20,570 bases of DNA from an uncultured Neomegalonema sp. (GTDB lineage: Bacteria; Pseudomonadota; Alphaproteobacteria; Rhodobacterales; Rhodobacteraceae): NCBI GenBank assembly GCA_937958345.1, contig CALGNW010000298.1, positions 1 to 20,570 of the forward strand, read 5' to 3'. Below the pieces are notes generated by a model. It was not told the DNA's origin. It did no database searches and worked only from the letters and a program-made list of their open reading frames with translations. Positions within the stretch are counted from its first letter, which is position 1. The number at the start of each line of letters is the position of its first letter. Below, piece after piece: positions 1 to 7,510 of the stretch. The translations under genes and the position numbers were made by a program.

Positions 1-275
1 AACAAATCGCGCGACATGCCGGTTTCCGACGCGAGGTATCCCATCAGGATAAACAGCGGCACGACGCTAAGATCGTAATTGGCGACCGAGTTGAAAAACA
101 GCGTCTTGAACTGTTTCAGATACGGCGCGAATTTCAGAAAACCCGTGACTTCCGCCAGCGCATAATTCCCGCCGATCCCGACCAGCATCATCGCCAGCGC
201 AACCGGAATACGCAACGCGAGCAGCAAAAACACCGCCCCCAGCCCGACCAGCCCGACAATCTCGCGCTCACCCAT
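1..275 (-). CDS. dctM: TRAP transporter large permease (DctM type), N-terminal part, cut by window edge
   Basis: Integral-membrane, substrate-translocating subunit of a tripartite ATP-independent periplasmic (TRAP) transporter, which uses an ion gradient to import organic acids or similar solutes. Only about 91 N-terminal residues are present; the rest lies beyond base 1. The reading starts MGEREIVGLVGLG, followed by a hydrophobic helix (AVFLLLALRIPVALAMMLVG) and then the PLFILMGYLASETGMS stretch typical of the DctM N-terminus. The ATG at 275 overlaps the stop of the upstream dctQ (ATGGGTGA), the usual translational coupling of Q and M subunits. The substrate cannot be told from the sequence. 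Family assignment is secure; completeness cannot be judged. Confidence 0.9.
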   Translation of the reverse strand, partial: MGEREIVGLVGLGAVFLLLALRIPVALAMMLVGIGGNYALAEVTGFLKFAPYLKQFKTLFFNSVANYDLSVVPLFILMGYLASETGMSRDL

Positions 276-786
276 GCAGCACACCGTCGGATTTCGCAGG
301 CATCGGATCAAACACCTGCGCCAGCGCAACAACGGCCCAGAGGATCAGCGAGGCTATACCGGGCAGGTAAAACGGCCATTCCTCCCAGCCCAGCACCCGG
401 CTCAGTGCGCCATCGGCTTTTGTTTCCTGCAATCCCGAAACCATCCAATAGGCCAAGAACAGCGCGACCAGGGCCATCAGCACCAGCGACAACCGCTCGA
501 TAAATCGGTTGAACCCTGCGGGCGCGTTTTTCAGGAACAGATCGACCGATAAATGCCCGCGCTCGTACTGGCACCAGGGCAAAAACATCGGAATCGCGGC
601 GGCGACGGTCAGGCGCACAAAATCCTCGTATCCGGGCAGGCCGCTGACGGTCCCGCCGAAAAACCGCATGACGTTATCCAGCGCAAACGCGCCGACATTG
701 GTGACGGTGACCGCAACAATCGTCAGCAGCACAACCCCGCCGAGGATCGCCCAAGCCGCAGTCAACTTTTCCAAAACAGCGCGCAT
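268..786 (-). CDS. dctQ: TRAP transporter small permease (DctQ type)
   Basis: Small membrane subunit of a TRAP transporter; it pairs with DctM and contacts the periplasmic binding protein. At 172 aa it has the family's usual size. Four hydrophobic segments are visible: roughly residues 11-33, 48-70 (with the conserved-type EDFVRLTVAAAIPMFLPW stretch), 95-115 and 137-157. I chose ATG 786 (MRAVLEKLTAAW) because AAGGA lies 12-13 nt upstream and the first membrane helix follows directly. An in-frame ATG at 819 or 858 would only add a polar extension. It overlaps dctM by 8 bp. dctP is not adjacent: an opposite-strand Sel1 gene and a terminator lie between, so Q and M must have their own promoter in 787-934. 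Confidence 0.9.
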   Translation of the reverse strand: MRAVLEKLTAAWAILGGVVLLTIVAVTVTNVGAFALDNVMRFFGGTVSGLPGYEDFVRLTVAAAIPMFLPWCQYERGHLSVDLFLKNAPAGFNRFIERLSLVLMALVALFLAYWMVSGLQETKADGALSRVLGWEEWPFYLPGIASLILWAVVALAQVFDPMPAKSDGVLHG

Positions 787-934
787 ATCCCCGCATTTTC
801 CTTCTGTTCCGGCCGTCATATAATGGCCCGCCGCCGTGGGCGACCTTATCGCCTGCACGGGATGATGTCTTGTGTGTTATCGTCGGCGGCGTACCGACCG
901 GATACTCCCGACCGGCCTAAAAGGATAACAGTGA
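787..934. promoter_or_regulatory. Divergent promoter region between dctQM and the Sel1-repeat gene
   Basis: This is the only gap that can hold the start signals for both divergent units. On the plus strand a perfect TATAAT hexamer occurs at 819-824, but the element 17 nt upstream (TTTTCC, 796-801) is a poor -35, so the promoter call is tentative. The octamer CCGACCGG is repeated directly at 894-901 and 908-915, just upstream of the Sel1 ribosome-binding site (AAGGA, about 9 nt before ATG 935). It could be an operator or chance in GC-rich DNA. No convincing promoter was recognised in the dctQ direction. Confidence 0.3.
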
Positions 935-2086
935 ATGCGGCTAAAAACCCTGCTCGTCACGGCATTGGGGCTGTCGGCTCCGGCTGATGATGCTTTTGCG
1001 CAATCTCAGGCGTCGGTCTCGGTCAACGGCAAGACGATCCGCGTGCTGGGCGGCTCGTCCCTGAATGTCAGTGCCGTAGACGACCGCGCCGAAGTTTTCG
1101 GCAGCGGCATCAGAATGACGTTGGACGGAACGGTGCTGAGCATGGATGGCCGCTCGCTCGATCTCGGCTCGTTCACGCTGATCGAGGTCACGCTGGGCGA
1201 GGGTGCGCCGCGCGTCGAGGTTGATGGCCGCCGCATTTTCGACCGGCCCGAAGACGGCGCATCCGCCGCGCCCGAGGACACTTCGGCAAAGGTCGCGCGC
1301 GCCGTGGCGTTGTTCACCGGCGACGGCGTGACGGCGAATATCCCCGAGGCTGTCAGCCTGATGACCGAGGCCGCGTCCGAGGGCAATCCCGTGGCCCAGC
1401 GCAACCTCGGCCTGCTCTACCGCGACGGCGCGGGGGTGGCGCGCGATGAACGGGCGGCGTTTGAATGGCTGGAAAAGGCGGCGCTCGGCGGTGACAGCAT
1501 TGCACAGGACGCGCTGGGCGATCTTTATGCCGCCGGTCGCGGAACCGTCCGCAATCTGGAAAAATCTTTCGCGTGGTATCAGGCGTCGGCGGTGCAGGGT
1601 AATGCGGGGGCGCAAACCAATCTCGGGTATGCCTACGACTTCGGTGTCGGCACGCCCCCCGATCCGGTACAGGCGGTCCACTGGTATCGGCAGGGCGCGC
1701 AGATGGGCGATGCGGCGGGTCAGTTTAACTACGCGCTGAAATTGCTCGATGGCGCGGGCGTGCCGCAGGATCAGCGCGCTGCCGTTGACTGGCTGAACCG
1801 CGCCATCGCGCAGGATTACGCGCCGGCCTACAACACGCTCGGGTATGCCTATGATGCGGGCGCAGGCGTGGCGCGCAACCCGGCAGAGGCGGTCCGGCTC
1901 TATCGCATCGCTGCGGAGCGCGGTGTCCGCGACGCCCAGACCAACCTTGCCGTTTCGCTGGAACAGGGCAGCGGCACGCCCGCCGATTTGCAGGCCGCGC
2001 TGTCATGGTATCAGCGCGCTGCGGCTCAGGGTGATGGCCGCGCCGCCGCCGCCGTCACCCGCCTCAACGCCGCCGGTATCCGCTAA
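935..2086 (+). CDS. Secreted Sel1-repeat (TPR-like) protein
   Basis: Predicted periplasmic protein of 383 aa, probably a protein-protein interaction scaffold. Residues 1-22 form a signal peptide (hydrophobic LLVTALGLSAP, cleavage plausible after AFA). Residues about 25-105 are short alternating hydrophobic/polar strands (SVSVNGKTIRVLGGSSLNVS), looking like a small beta domain. From about 150 to 370 there are at least six 36-residue Sel1 repeats, each with the pattern A-x-N-LGxxYxxGxGVxxDxxxAxxWxxxAAxxG. The start has AAGGA about 9 nt upstream. The gene is inserted in opposite orientation between dctP and dctQM. Sel1 proteins occur in signalling, secretion and host-interaction contexts; nothing here fixes the partner. 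A role in TRAP transport is not supported beyond adjacency. Confidence 0.88.
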   Translation: MRLKTLLVTALGLSAPADDAFAQSQASVSVNGKTIRVLGGSSLNVSAVDDRAEVFGSGIRMTLDGTVLSMDGRSLDLGSFTLIEVTLGEGAPRVEVDGRRIFDRPEDGASAAPEDTSAKVARAVALFTGDGVTANIPEAVSLMTEAASEGNPVAQRNLGLLYRDGAGVARDERAAFEWLEKAALGGDSIAQDALGDLYAAGRGTVRNLEKSFAWYQASAVQGNAGAQTNLGYAYDFGVGTPPDPVQAVHWYRQGAQMGDAAGQFNYALKLLDGAGVPQDQRAAVDWLNRAIAQDYAPAYNTLGYAYDAGAGVARNPAEAVRLYRIAAERGVRDAQTNLAVSLEQGSGTPADLQAALSWYQRAAAQGDGRAAAAVTRLNAAGIR

Positions 2087-2104
2087 AACCGTTCGGCAAA
2101 AGAA

Positions 2105-2141
2105 AAAGCCCGACCCTGTCAAAAGGGCCGGGCTTTCCAGT
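2105..2141 (-). terminator. Intrinsic terminator for dctP (convergent with the Sel1 gene)
   Basis: The arms AAAGCCCG (2105-2112) and CGGGCTTT (2129-2136) pair perfectly. After one A-C mismatch, CCCT (2114-2117) pairs with AGGG (2124-2127) around a six-base loop. Read on the minus strand the hairpin is followed by TTTTT then CTTTT, a good U-tract for dctP. The plus-strand side has only TTT, so it may weakly serve the Sel1 gene too. It sits in the 72-bp gap between the two convergent stops. Confidence 0.8.
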
Positions 2142-2158
2142 ATCAGCGTGCTTGCGGT

Positions 2159-3208
2159 TTATTCAGGCTTGTAGTTTTTCATCGCCGAGCGTGCCCAGCG
2201 GACAATCGCATTACCCGGAATGTCCTTGGCCTGAACCTCTTTCACCCAACGCTTGACGATTTCCTCGCCCATCTCGGCGATGTTTGCGGTGGCCTCCGCG
2301 TCAAGACGGATGATTTCCCCGCCCGAGCTGTATTGCAGGCTTTTGCCGGTTTTTTCGGCTTCGTCCCAGACTTTGCCCATGGCCACCGCAAAATCGCGGC
2401 CCGAGGCGTCATCGACGATCTTTTTCAGATCATCCGGCAGCGACGCATAGCTGTCCTTGTTCATCGCATAAAGAAAGACCGACGTCCCGAAGCGTTCTTT
2501 GTTGCGGCCCTCGATCGACATCCGCGTCAGTTCATGCACCTTCAGCGGAGCGACAATCTCAAACGGAATAAACGCCCCGTCGACGGTTCCCTTGGCCAGT
2601 GCCTGCGGCAGCGCGGGCACGGGCATGCCGACAGGTTCCGCGCCCATGGCTTCGATCAGCCACGCGCCGGTCCGCGACGGCGTGCGCAGCTTCATTCCCT
2701 CAAAACTTGTAGTCCCGTACAGGTCCAGCGGCTCGACCAGATGCAGGGCATTGCCGGCATGGGCATGAACGAGCAAAGGATGAATGTCCGTGAAATCATC
2801 CCGGATCAGGTCCATCGAGTATTGGATCGCGAGGTTGGTCTGCGTGGCCGACCCGACATGGACCGAGGGCAGTTCGAACACTTCGGTGCGCGGGAAAACG
2901 CCGGGTGTATATCCGATCACGGTCCAGACAATGTCCGCCGACCCGTCGCGGACCTGCCGGTAAAGCTCGGGTGGTTTCCCGCCCATCGACATGGCCGGAA
3001 AGATTTCAAATTTAATGCGCCCTTCCGATGCCTCTTCAATCTGTTTGACCCAAGGCTCGATCATCTTGGTTTGGGTCGTGGCTTTCGGGCTCAGAAAATG
3101 GTGGATCGTAAAGGTGAATTCAGGGTCCGCGGCCTTCGCGCCGACCGTTGTTGCCAGTGCCATCATTCCCGACAGCGCCAAAGCACCCAGTTTCGTCCCA
3201 AATCTCAT
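2159..3208 (-). CDS. dctP: TRAP transporter periplasmic solute-binding protein (DctP family)
   Basis: Periplasmic receptor that captures the solute and delivers it to the DctQM permease. The product is 349 aa, typical for the family. The start at 3208 (MRFGTKLGALALSG) is chosen over ATG 3226 because GAGAGGA lies about 7 nt upstream and a signal peptide follows, with cleavage plausible after GAKA (about residue 26). Family hallmarks are visible: the FHHFLSP-like opening (FTIHHFLSPKA), a motif resembling GxPPELYRQVRDGSADI, the lobe-2 strand MKLRTPSR with the arginine that normally binds a substrate carboxylate, and ALPQALAKGTVDGAF. Lying 84 bp after the dipeptidase gene on the same strand, it could be co-transcribed with it. 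It ends in its own terminator before the Sel1 gene, so it is not in one transcript with dctQM. The substrate is unknown. Confidence 0.93.
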   Translation of the reverse strand: MRFGTKLGALALSGMMALATTVGAKAADPEFTFTIHHFLSPKATTQTKMIEPWVKQIEEASEGRIKFEIFPAMSMGGKPPELYRQVRDGSADIVWTVIGYTPGVFPRTEVFELPSVHVGSATQTNLAIQYSMDLIRDDFTDIHPLLVHAHAGNALHLVEPLDLYGTTSFEGMKLRTPSRTGAWLIEAMGAEPVGMPVPALPQALAKGTVDGAFIPFEIVAPLKVHELTRMSIEGRNKERFGTSVFLYAMNKDSYASLPDDLKKIVDDASGRDFAVAMGKVWDEAEKTGKSLQYSSGGEIIRLDAEATANIAEMGEEIVKRWVKEVQAKDIPGNAIVRWARSAMKNYKPE

Positions 3209-3292
3209 CGTATTTTCCTCTCCCAAGGGTTACTCGCGAATCGCAAGAAGCACCGGTAAACACCGTACTGCGGATAACTTAGGCGTATCGCG

Positions 3293-4681
3293 TCAATTCG
3301 CCAAGGCTGCGAGAATGCGGGCCCAGCTGCGTGCGCCGCGTTGAAAGCTTTGCAGGTCGTATTTCTCGTTCGGCGAATGAATCCGGTCATCTTTCAGGCC
3401 GTAACCGACCAGCAGACAATCCATACCGAGCAGGTCTTTGAACTGACCGACGACGGGAATTGATCCGCCCATCCCGATCACGGCGGCCTCGATACCCCAT
3501 TCGTCCGTCAGCGCGGTCTTCGCCTTTTGGATCACGGGATTGTCAGAGGACAGCGAGATGCCGCCCGACCCGCCATGCGGGTGGTACTCGACAGTACAAT
3601 CGGGCGGCAGGCAGCTTTCGACATAGGCCCGCAGATTCGTGCGAATCTTGTCAGGGTCCTGATCGCCCACAAGGCGACAGCTTATTTTGGCGGATGCCTG
3701 CGCGGGCAGCACCGTTTTGAACCCGTCGCCGGTGTACCCGCCGGTAATGCCGTTAAACTCGCAGGTCGGACGCGCCCAGATCATTTCCAGCGCCGAGCGG
3801 TCCTGCTCTCCGGCAGGATGCGACAGGCCGACACCGCCGAGGAAGTCTTCGGTCGAAAAACCAAGCGTCTCCCACTGGGCCTTAACCTCGTCCGGCGTCT
3901 CGATCACGCCGTCGTAAAAATCAGGAATGGTAATGCGGCCCGTGTCGTCATGCAGACCGGCGAGAATTTTGGTCAGAACCCGGATCGGATTGGCCGCAGG
4001 GCCGCCGAATGTGCCGGAATGCAGATCCATGTCTGCGGCTTTGACGGTGATCTCCTCACCGACCAGCCCGCGCAGCCCGATACAGATGGCGGGCCGCGTC
4101 GGGCTCCACATCTCGGTGTCGCAGACCAGCGCGGCATCGGCCTTCAGCTCGTCACCGTGATCGGACAGATATCCGGGCAGGCTGGGCGAACCGCTTTCCT
4201 CCTCGCCCTCAAGAAACACCGTGATCCGGCAGGGCAGTTTGCCGGTTTCGGCCTTCCACGCGCGGCAGGCCTCGACAAAGGTCATCAACTGGCCCTTGTC
4301 GTCCTGCGCCCCGCGCGCAACGATCATTTTCGACCCGTCATCGCGGGTGACAAGCTGCGGGTCAAAGGGATCGGTTGTCCACAGGTCCAGCGGGTCAACC
4401 GGCTGGACATCATAATGTCCGTAAAACAGGAAATGCGGCGCATCGGCCCCTGCGCTGTCATTATGCCCGACCACCATCGGATGACCCGGCGTATCGCGCA
4501 GGCTGGCGTCGAAACCGATTCCGCGCAGGTCCGCGGCCATATGCTCGGCGGCCTTGCGGCATTCGTCCTTATAGGCCGGATCGGTCGAAATTGACGGGAT
4601 CCGCAACAGCGTGATCAACCGGTCAAGGGCCGGGCCCTGATCGGCGTCGAGGTGAGACAGAACGGCATCGAGGTCGGACAT
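3293..4681 (-). CDS. M20 family metallodipeptidase
   Basis: Cytoplasmic zinc peptidase of 462 aa, in the expected size range for M20 dipeptidases, which cleave dipeptides or related amide bonds with two metal ions. The catalytic set is visible: FYGHYDVQP (metal H89, with D91), GAQDDKG (bridging D127), EGEEESGS (general base E161 and metal E162), the CDTE aspartate D188, and RIHSPNEKYD (metal H435). A dimerisation/lid domain occupies about 205-325 (GLRGLVGEEITVKAADMDLHSG with conserved H221). The start is supported by GGAG about 8 nt upstream. Overall it resembles the alphaproteobacterial dipeptidase group related to CNDP-type enzymes; the exact substrate (dipeptide, carnosine-like or acyl-amino acid) cannot be assigned. 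The dctP gene follows 84 bp downstream on the same strand, suggesting linked uptake and hydrolysis, which is inference. Confidence 0.93.
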   Translation of the reverse strand: MSDLDAVLSHLDADQGPALDRLITLLRIPSISTDPAYKDECRKAAEHMAADLRGIGFDASLRDTPGHPMVVGHNDSAGADAPHFLFYGHYDVQPVDPLDLWTTDPFDPQLVTRDDGSKMIVARGAQDDKGQLMTFVEACRAWKAETGKLPCRITVFLEGEEESGSPSLPGYLSDHGDELKADAALVCDTEMWSPTRPAICIGLRGLVGEEITVKAADMDLHSGTFGGPAANPIRVLTKILAGLHDDTGRITIPDFYDGVIETPDEVKAQWETLGFSTEDFLGGVGLSHPAGEQDRSALEMIWARPTCEFNGITGGYTGDGFKTVLPAQASAKISCRLVGDQDPDKIRTNLRAYVESCLPPDCTVEYHPHGGSGGISLSSDNPVIQKAKTALTDEWGIEAAVIGMGGSIPVVGQFKDLLGMDCLLVGYGLKDDRIHSPNEKYDLQSFQRGARSWARILAALAN

Positions 4682-4742
4682 GGGGTTCTCCGCTTGCTTT
4701 GCTGGGTTCCGAAATAGACTATTCCGGCAAAAAGGGGGAGAG
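4682..4742. promoter_or_regulatory. Divergent intergenic region with a short dyad
   Basis: These 61 bp separate the divergent dipeptidase and CxxC-protein genes and must carry at least one promoter. A near-palindrome GAAATAGACTATTCC occupies 4711-4725, with a perfect core AATAG-A-CTATT (4713-4723). It could be a repressor site or overlap a -10 element. No confident -35/-10 pair was found on either strand. Confidence 0.3.
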
Positions 4743-4982
4743 ATGAAACACCTGCTCTATTCGATTACAGAACCCGTGGTCTGCGCCAAATGCGCGGATG
4801 AATTCGCGGCGGGCGGCACGGGGTCGCACACGCTGCAATCCTATATTCGGGTGGATGTCGGCTTTTCGACGCGCGGCATGCAGGTCTGGTGTCAGCGCCA
4901 CGCGGTCAACGTCGTGCATATCGACTTCGAGGACGCCCGCCCGAACGCCGATTTCCGCTGTCTGGAGCGCAAAGTAAATTGA
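4743..4982 (+). CDS. Small putative zinc-binding protein (CxxC ... CxxH), function unknown
   Basis: A 79-aa protein I cannot name. The start at 4743 is chosen because a strong purine-rich ribosome site (GGGGGAGAG) ends directly before the ATG; an upstream in-frame ATG at 4680 would lie inside the dipeptidase start region. The sequence has CAKC at residues 14-17 and WCQRH at 49-53, with further H59 and C73. The CxxC-x32-CxxH arrangement looks like a small treble-clef or zinc-ribbon fold, though metal binding is inference. The middle (SYIRVDVGFSTRGMQVWCQRH) looks like a beta hairpin ending in the second knuckle. No signal peptide or membrane helix is present. It is divergent from the dipeptidase and convergent with the HupE-like gene, with 26 bp between their stops, so it is probably monocistronic. 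Confidence 0.75.
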   Translation: MKHLLYSITEPVVCAKCADEFAAGGTGSHTLQSYIRVDVGFSTRGMQVWCQRHAVNVVHIDFEDARPNADFRCLERKVN

Positions 4983-5008
4983 GCCTCCGCCGCGCCGCCG
5001 TTCAGCGT

Positions 5009-6127
5009 CTAGGCCAGCACAGTCCGCTCGATAAACCAATACGCCCCGATACAGGCGATAACCAGTGACGCGGGAATCGTGATCCGGCTGCGATACCAGT
5101 CCTTGTGGCCGAACCACAGCCCCACGGCGAGGAAGCAAGCGGCAATCACCGTCAACTGGCCCAACTCGACCCCGACGTTAAAGCTCAGCAGCGCGACGAA
5201 AAACTGCCCTTGGGGCATGCCGATCTCGCCCAGCACACCGGCAAATCCCAGCCCGTGCAGCAATCCGAATCCGAAGACGACAAAGGGCCGCCACGCTGCC
5301 ATTTTGTCGGAAAAGATATTTTCGATGCAGACATAGACGATGGATGCGGCGATCAGCGGTTCGACAATCGCGGGCGAAATGCTGACCACACCGGTAATCC
5401 CCAGCGCCAGCGTCACGGTATGGGCGAGGGTAAAGCTGGTCACTTGCCACAGCAGAGGACGCAGCCTTGTGCTCAGCAGAAACAACCCGACGACAAACAG
5501 AATGTGGTCCAGACCTTTGGGCAGGATATGCGTGTATCCCAGCACGAGATAGTCACCAATGACCTGCGCCGCCGTGGGCGCAACCGCGCCCGTCACCGGA
5601 ATCGGATCGCTCAATTTCCCCTCGGTCAGATAAACGGAATAGGGCGCTTTCTCTGTCTCTCCCGGTGCGCGCAGGATCAACGCCCCCAGCGCGGCATCCC
5701 ATCCGAACGTGACCGGCCCTGCGGTTGGGGCGAGCGGCGCGCTCAGGGTTAAGACCGACTCGCGGGCCAAATCGGTATCCCCGACGGGCGGAATATCAAC
5801 GGCCAGCACATCAGGAACAACCGGCGTCTCGCCCGCCTTTAATGTCAGCCGGGACAGAAACTCCGGTTCAAAGGCGTCAAAGGCCGCACGCACTGCCTCC
5901 GGCCCGCTTGCCCGCAGATTTTCGTACATATCGGCTTGGGGCGCGTCTTCGGTATCCTCGTGCTCCGGCCCGATCCCCGACAGCGCCGCCTCCAAATTCA
6001 ACGCGATCGACAGTGTGACCTGCCCGTCCGTCATCGTCATATCCGCAATGGCGGGCCGCATTTCATGGGCACGGGCGGGCAGGGCGAGCAGGCACAGGCC
6101 GATGAAAAACAGCCTTGTTCGGGCCAT
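5009..6127 (-). CDS. HupE/UreJ-like membrane protein (HupE/UreJ_2 type)
   Basis: Predicted inner-membrane protein with a periplasmic N-terminal domain; HupE/UreJ relatives are implicated in nickel or cobalt uptake, but the '_2' type is not well characterised. With the start at 6127 (372 aa) a signal peptide spans residues 1-20 (RLFFIGLCLLALPARA, then HEMRP). Residues about 21-185 form the soluble domain; from about 190 there are six to seven hydrophobic helices. Conserved motifs include GYTHILPKGLDHILF (H200, H208), FTLAHTVTLAL (H236), GLLHGLGFA (H291) and FNVGVELGQL (E321), a set suited to metal binding. In-frame ATGs at 6151 and 6160 are possible starts, none with a good ribosome site. The frame stays open upstream to 6577, but that would overlap the divergent gene. 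The divergent neighbour encodes a DUF4198 protein, a frequent partner of metal-uptake proteins. Confidence 0.82.
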   Translation of the reverse strand: MARTRLFFIGLCLLALPARAHEMRPAIADMTMTDGQVTLSIALNLEAALSGIGPEHEDTEDAPQADMYENLRASGPEAVRAAFDAFEPEFLSRLTLKAGETPVVPDVLAVDIPPVGDTDLARESVLTLSAPLAPTAGPVTFGWDAALGALILRAPGETEKAPYSVYLTEGKLSDPIPVTGAVAPTAAQVIGDYLVLGYTHILPKGLDHILFVVGLFLLSTRLRPLLWQVTSFTLAHTVTLALGITGVVSISPAIVEPLIAASIVYVCIENIFSDKMAAWRPFVVFGFGLLHGLGFAGVLGEIGMPQGQFFVALLSFNVGVELGQLTVIAACFLAVGLWFGHKDWYRSRITIPASLVIACIGAYWFIERTVLA

Positions 6128-6181
6128 ACGAAAGAAAGAAGATAGCGCCATAGCTCTCATGGTCCCCAGAGGAATTCCCGA

Positions 6182-6994
6182 ATGTCCTACCTTCGTTTCG
6201 TGCAATCGGCCAGTCTGGTTTTCGCCCTCGGGCTTGGTCCGGCGAGCGCGCATGAATTCTGGATCGAACCGCTCGATTTCACCGTAAAACCGGGCGGGGC
6301 CATCGCGGCACATAACCGCATCGGCCAAATGCTCAAGGGCGATATCGACCCCTATATCTCTTCGACGTTCGAGCGGTTTACGCTCACCGACGCCGATGGG
6401 ACACGGCCCGTCAAAGGCAATCTCGGCGACCGGCCTGCGTTGAAAATGAAGCCGGAGCGCGACGGCCTGCACATCGCCGCCTACCAGTCCACCCCCTCCA
6501 CGCTGCGCTACAGCGCGTTCGGAAAATTCGAAAAGTTCGTAACGAAAGAGGGGTTGGCGTGGGTTCTGGATGCCCATGAACAGCGCGGACTGCCGGACAC
6601 CAAATTCCGCGAATCCTACACCCGCTTTGCGAAGTCGCTTGTTGCGGTGGGCGCGGGGGCGGGGGCCGATACCGCTCTGGGATTGCGCATCGAACTTGTC
6701 GCGCTGACGAACCCCTATACCGAAGACGGGCCGGTCCGCGTTCAGCTTCTTTTCGAGGGCGAACCGGCACCGGACATTCAGATCGCCGCTTTCCGGCGCG
6801 ATGCCGACGGCGCGATCACCCGCGAGGTGACACGCACAGACGCGGAAGGGCGGGCGACGATTCCGCGACAGGATGCGGAGACGACATTACTCAGCGCGGT
6901 TCACATGGTTGAACCCGGCGCGGGGCTGGTCAAACGCAAGGGCGTTGTCTGGCACAGTCTTTGGGCATCGCTCACATATGGCGCTGCCCCCTAG
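6182..6994 (+). CDS. Secreted DUF4198 protein (putative periplasmic metal-uptake accessory)
   Basis: Predicted periplasmic protein of 270 aa. Residues 1-23 are a signal peptide, cleavage plausible after ASA, giving a mature N-terminus HEFWIEP, the DUF4198 hallmark. An Ig-like C-terminal part is suggested by VRVQLLFEGEPAPDIQIAAF and the DAEGRATIPRQDAETTLLSA stretch. AGAGGA lies about 8 nt before ATG 6182. DUF4198 members are often near nickel or cobalt transporters, and here the gene is divergent from a HupE/UreJ-like gene with at most 54 bp between starts. A joint role in metal uptake is therefore plausible but inferred. Its stop lies only 12 bp from the stop of the convergent GTPase operon, leaving no room for a conventional terminator. 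Confidence 0.82.
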   Translation: MSYLRFVQSASLVFALGLGPASAHEFWIEPLDFTVKPGGAIAAHNRIGQMLKGDIDPYISSTFERFTLTDADGTRPVKGNLGDRPALKMKPERDGLHIAAYQSTPSTLRYSAFGKFEKFVTKEGLAWVLDAHEQRGLPDTKFRESYTRFAKSLVAVGAGAGADTALGLRIELVALTNPYTEDGPVRVQLLFEGEPAPDIQIAAFRRDADGAITREVTRTDAEGRATIPRQDAETTLLSAVHMVEPGAGLVKRKGVVWHSLWASLTYGAAP

Positions 6995-7006
6995 AGAACG
7001 GCGGAC

Positions 7007-7504
7007 TTACACTGTCAGCCGTGTTCTAACCTCACCGACCCAGTGGTGGTTGGTCAGAAATTGCGCGACATCCGCCATAGATGTCCCCTCGCCCGCGGCG
7101 TCCAGTTGCTGGCGCGTTGCGGCGATGACAGGATTGTTCGCCGCATCGGGCAGCTTTTCCGCCTGAATCATCGCGATGAACATGCCGTTCTGGTTCGCCC
7201 GCATAAAATCAGGATCCTCGGTCGAGGCAAAAACCATCGACTGTTCGCTGATCCCCTTACCCTTCATGCCGGATAATTCGCCCAGACACTCGACCACGAC
7301 ACGGCCCTTGTCCGCCACGCTCAAAGCGTCTCCGCCGAACACCGACATAAAGGCGTTGATCTGGCCCATCAGGTATCCGAGCACATACGAATCCTGCCAG
7401 AAACCGGTCGGAACACCGTGCTGATTTTCGACCAGCGAAACAGCCTCGCGCGTCGCTTTGCTGATTTCGGTTGCGAGGGTTTTGTTTTTATTCGATCCGA
7501 ACAT
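7007..7504 (-). CDS. Unrecognised 165-aa protein, last gene of the GTPase operon
   Basis: I do not recognise this protein. It is soluble-looking, with no signal peptide or membrane helix, mostly helical in character, and starts with a lysine-rich segment (MFGSNKNKTLATEISKATRE). Recognisable landmarks are WQDSYVLGYLMGQINAFMSVFGG (about 41-63), VVECLGELSGMKGKG (about 70-84), an FMRANQNGMFIAMIQAEKLPDAANNP region (about 100-125) and a C-terminal NHHWVGEVRTRL. The start follows the stop of the small GTPase by 6 nt, with GGAG about 9 nt upstream of the ATG, so it is almost surely co-transcribed. Its job is likely in the GTPase system (adaptor or effector), inferred only from position. Confidence 0.8.
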   Translation of the reverse strand: MFGSNKNKTLATEISKATREAVSLVENQHGVPTGFWQDSYVLGYLMGQINAFMSVFGGDALSVADKGRVVVECLGELSGMKGKGISEQSMVFASTEDPDFMRANQNGMFIAMIQAEKLPDAANNPVIAATRQQLDAAGEGTSMADVAQFLTNHHWVGEVRTRLTV

Positions 7505-7510
7505 CGTGGT

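Noticed and set aside
2333..3259. A 308-codon plus-strand open frame opposite dctP
   Set aside because: dctP on the minus strand has a signal peptide, ribosome site and family motifs; the reverse frame has none.
3527..4594. A 355-codon plus-strand open frame opposite the M20 dipeptidase
   Set aside because: The minus-strand product has all catalytic residues; the opposite frame shows no domain.
6128..6577. Upstream extension of the HupE-like frame to 522 codons
   Set aside because: It would overlap the signal peptide and first third of the divergent DUF4198 gene and would bury the HupE-like signal peptide in the interior.
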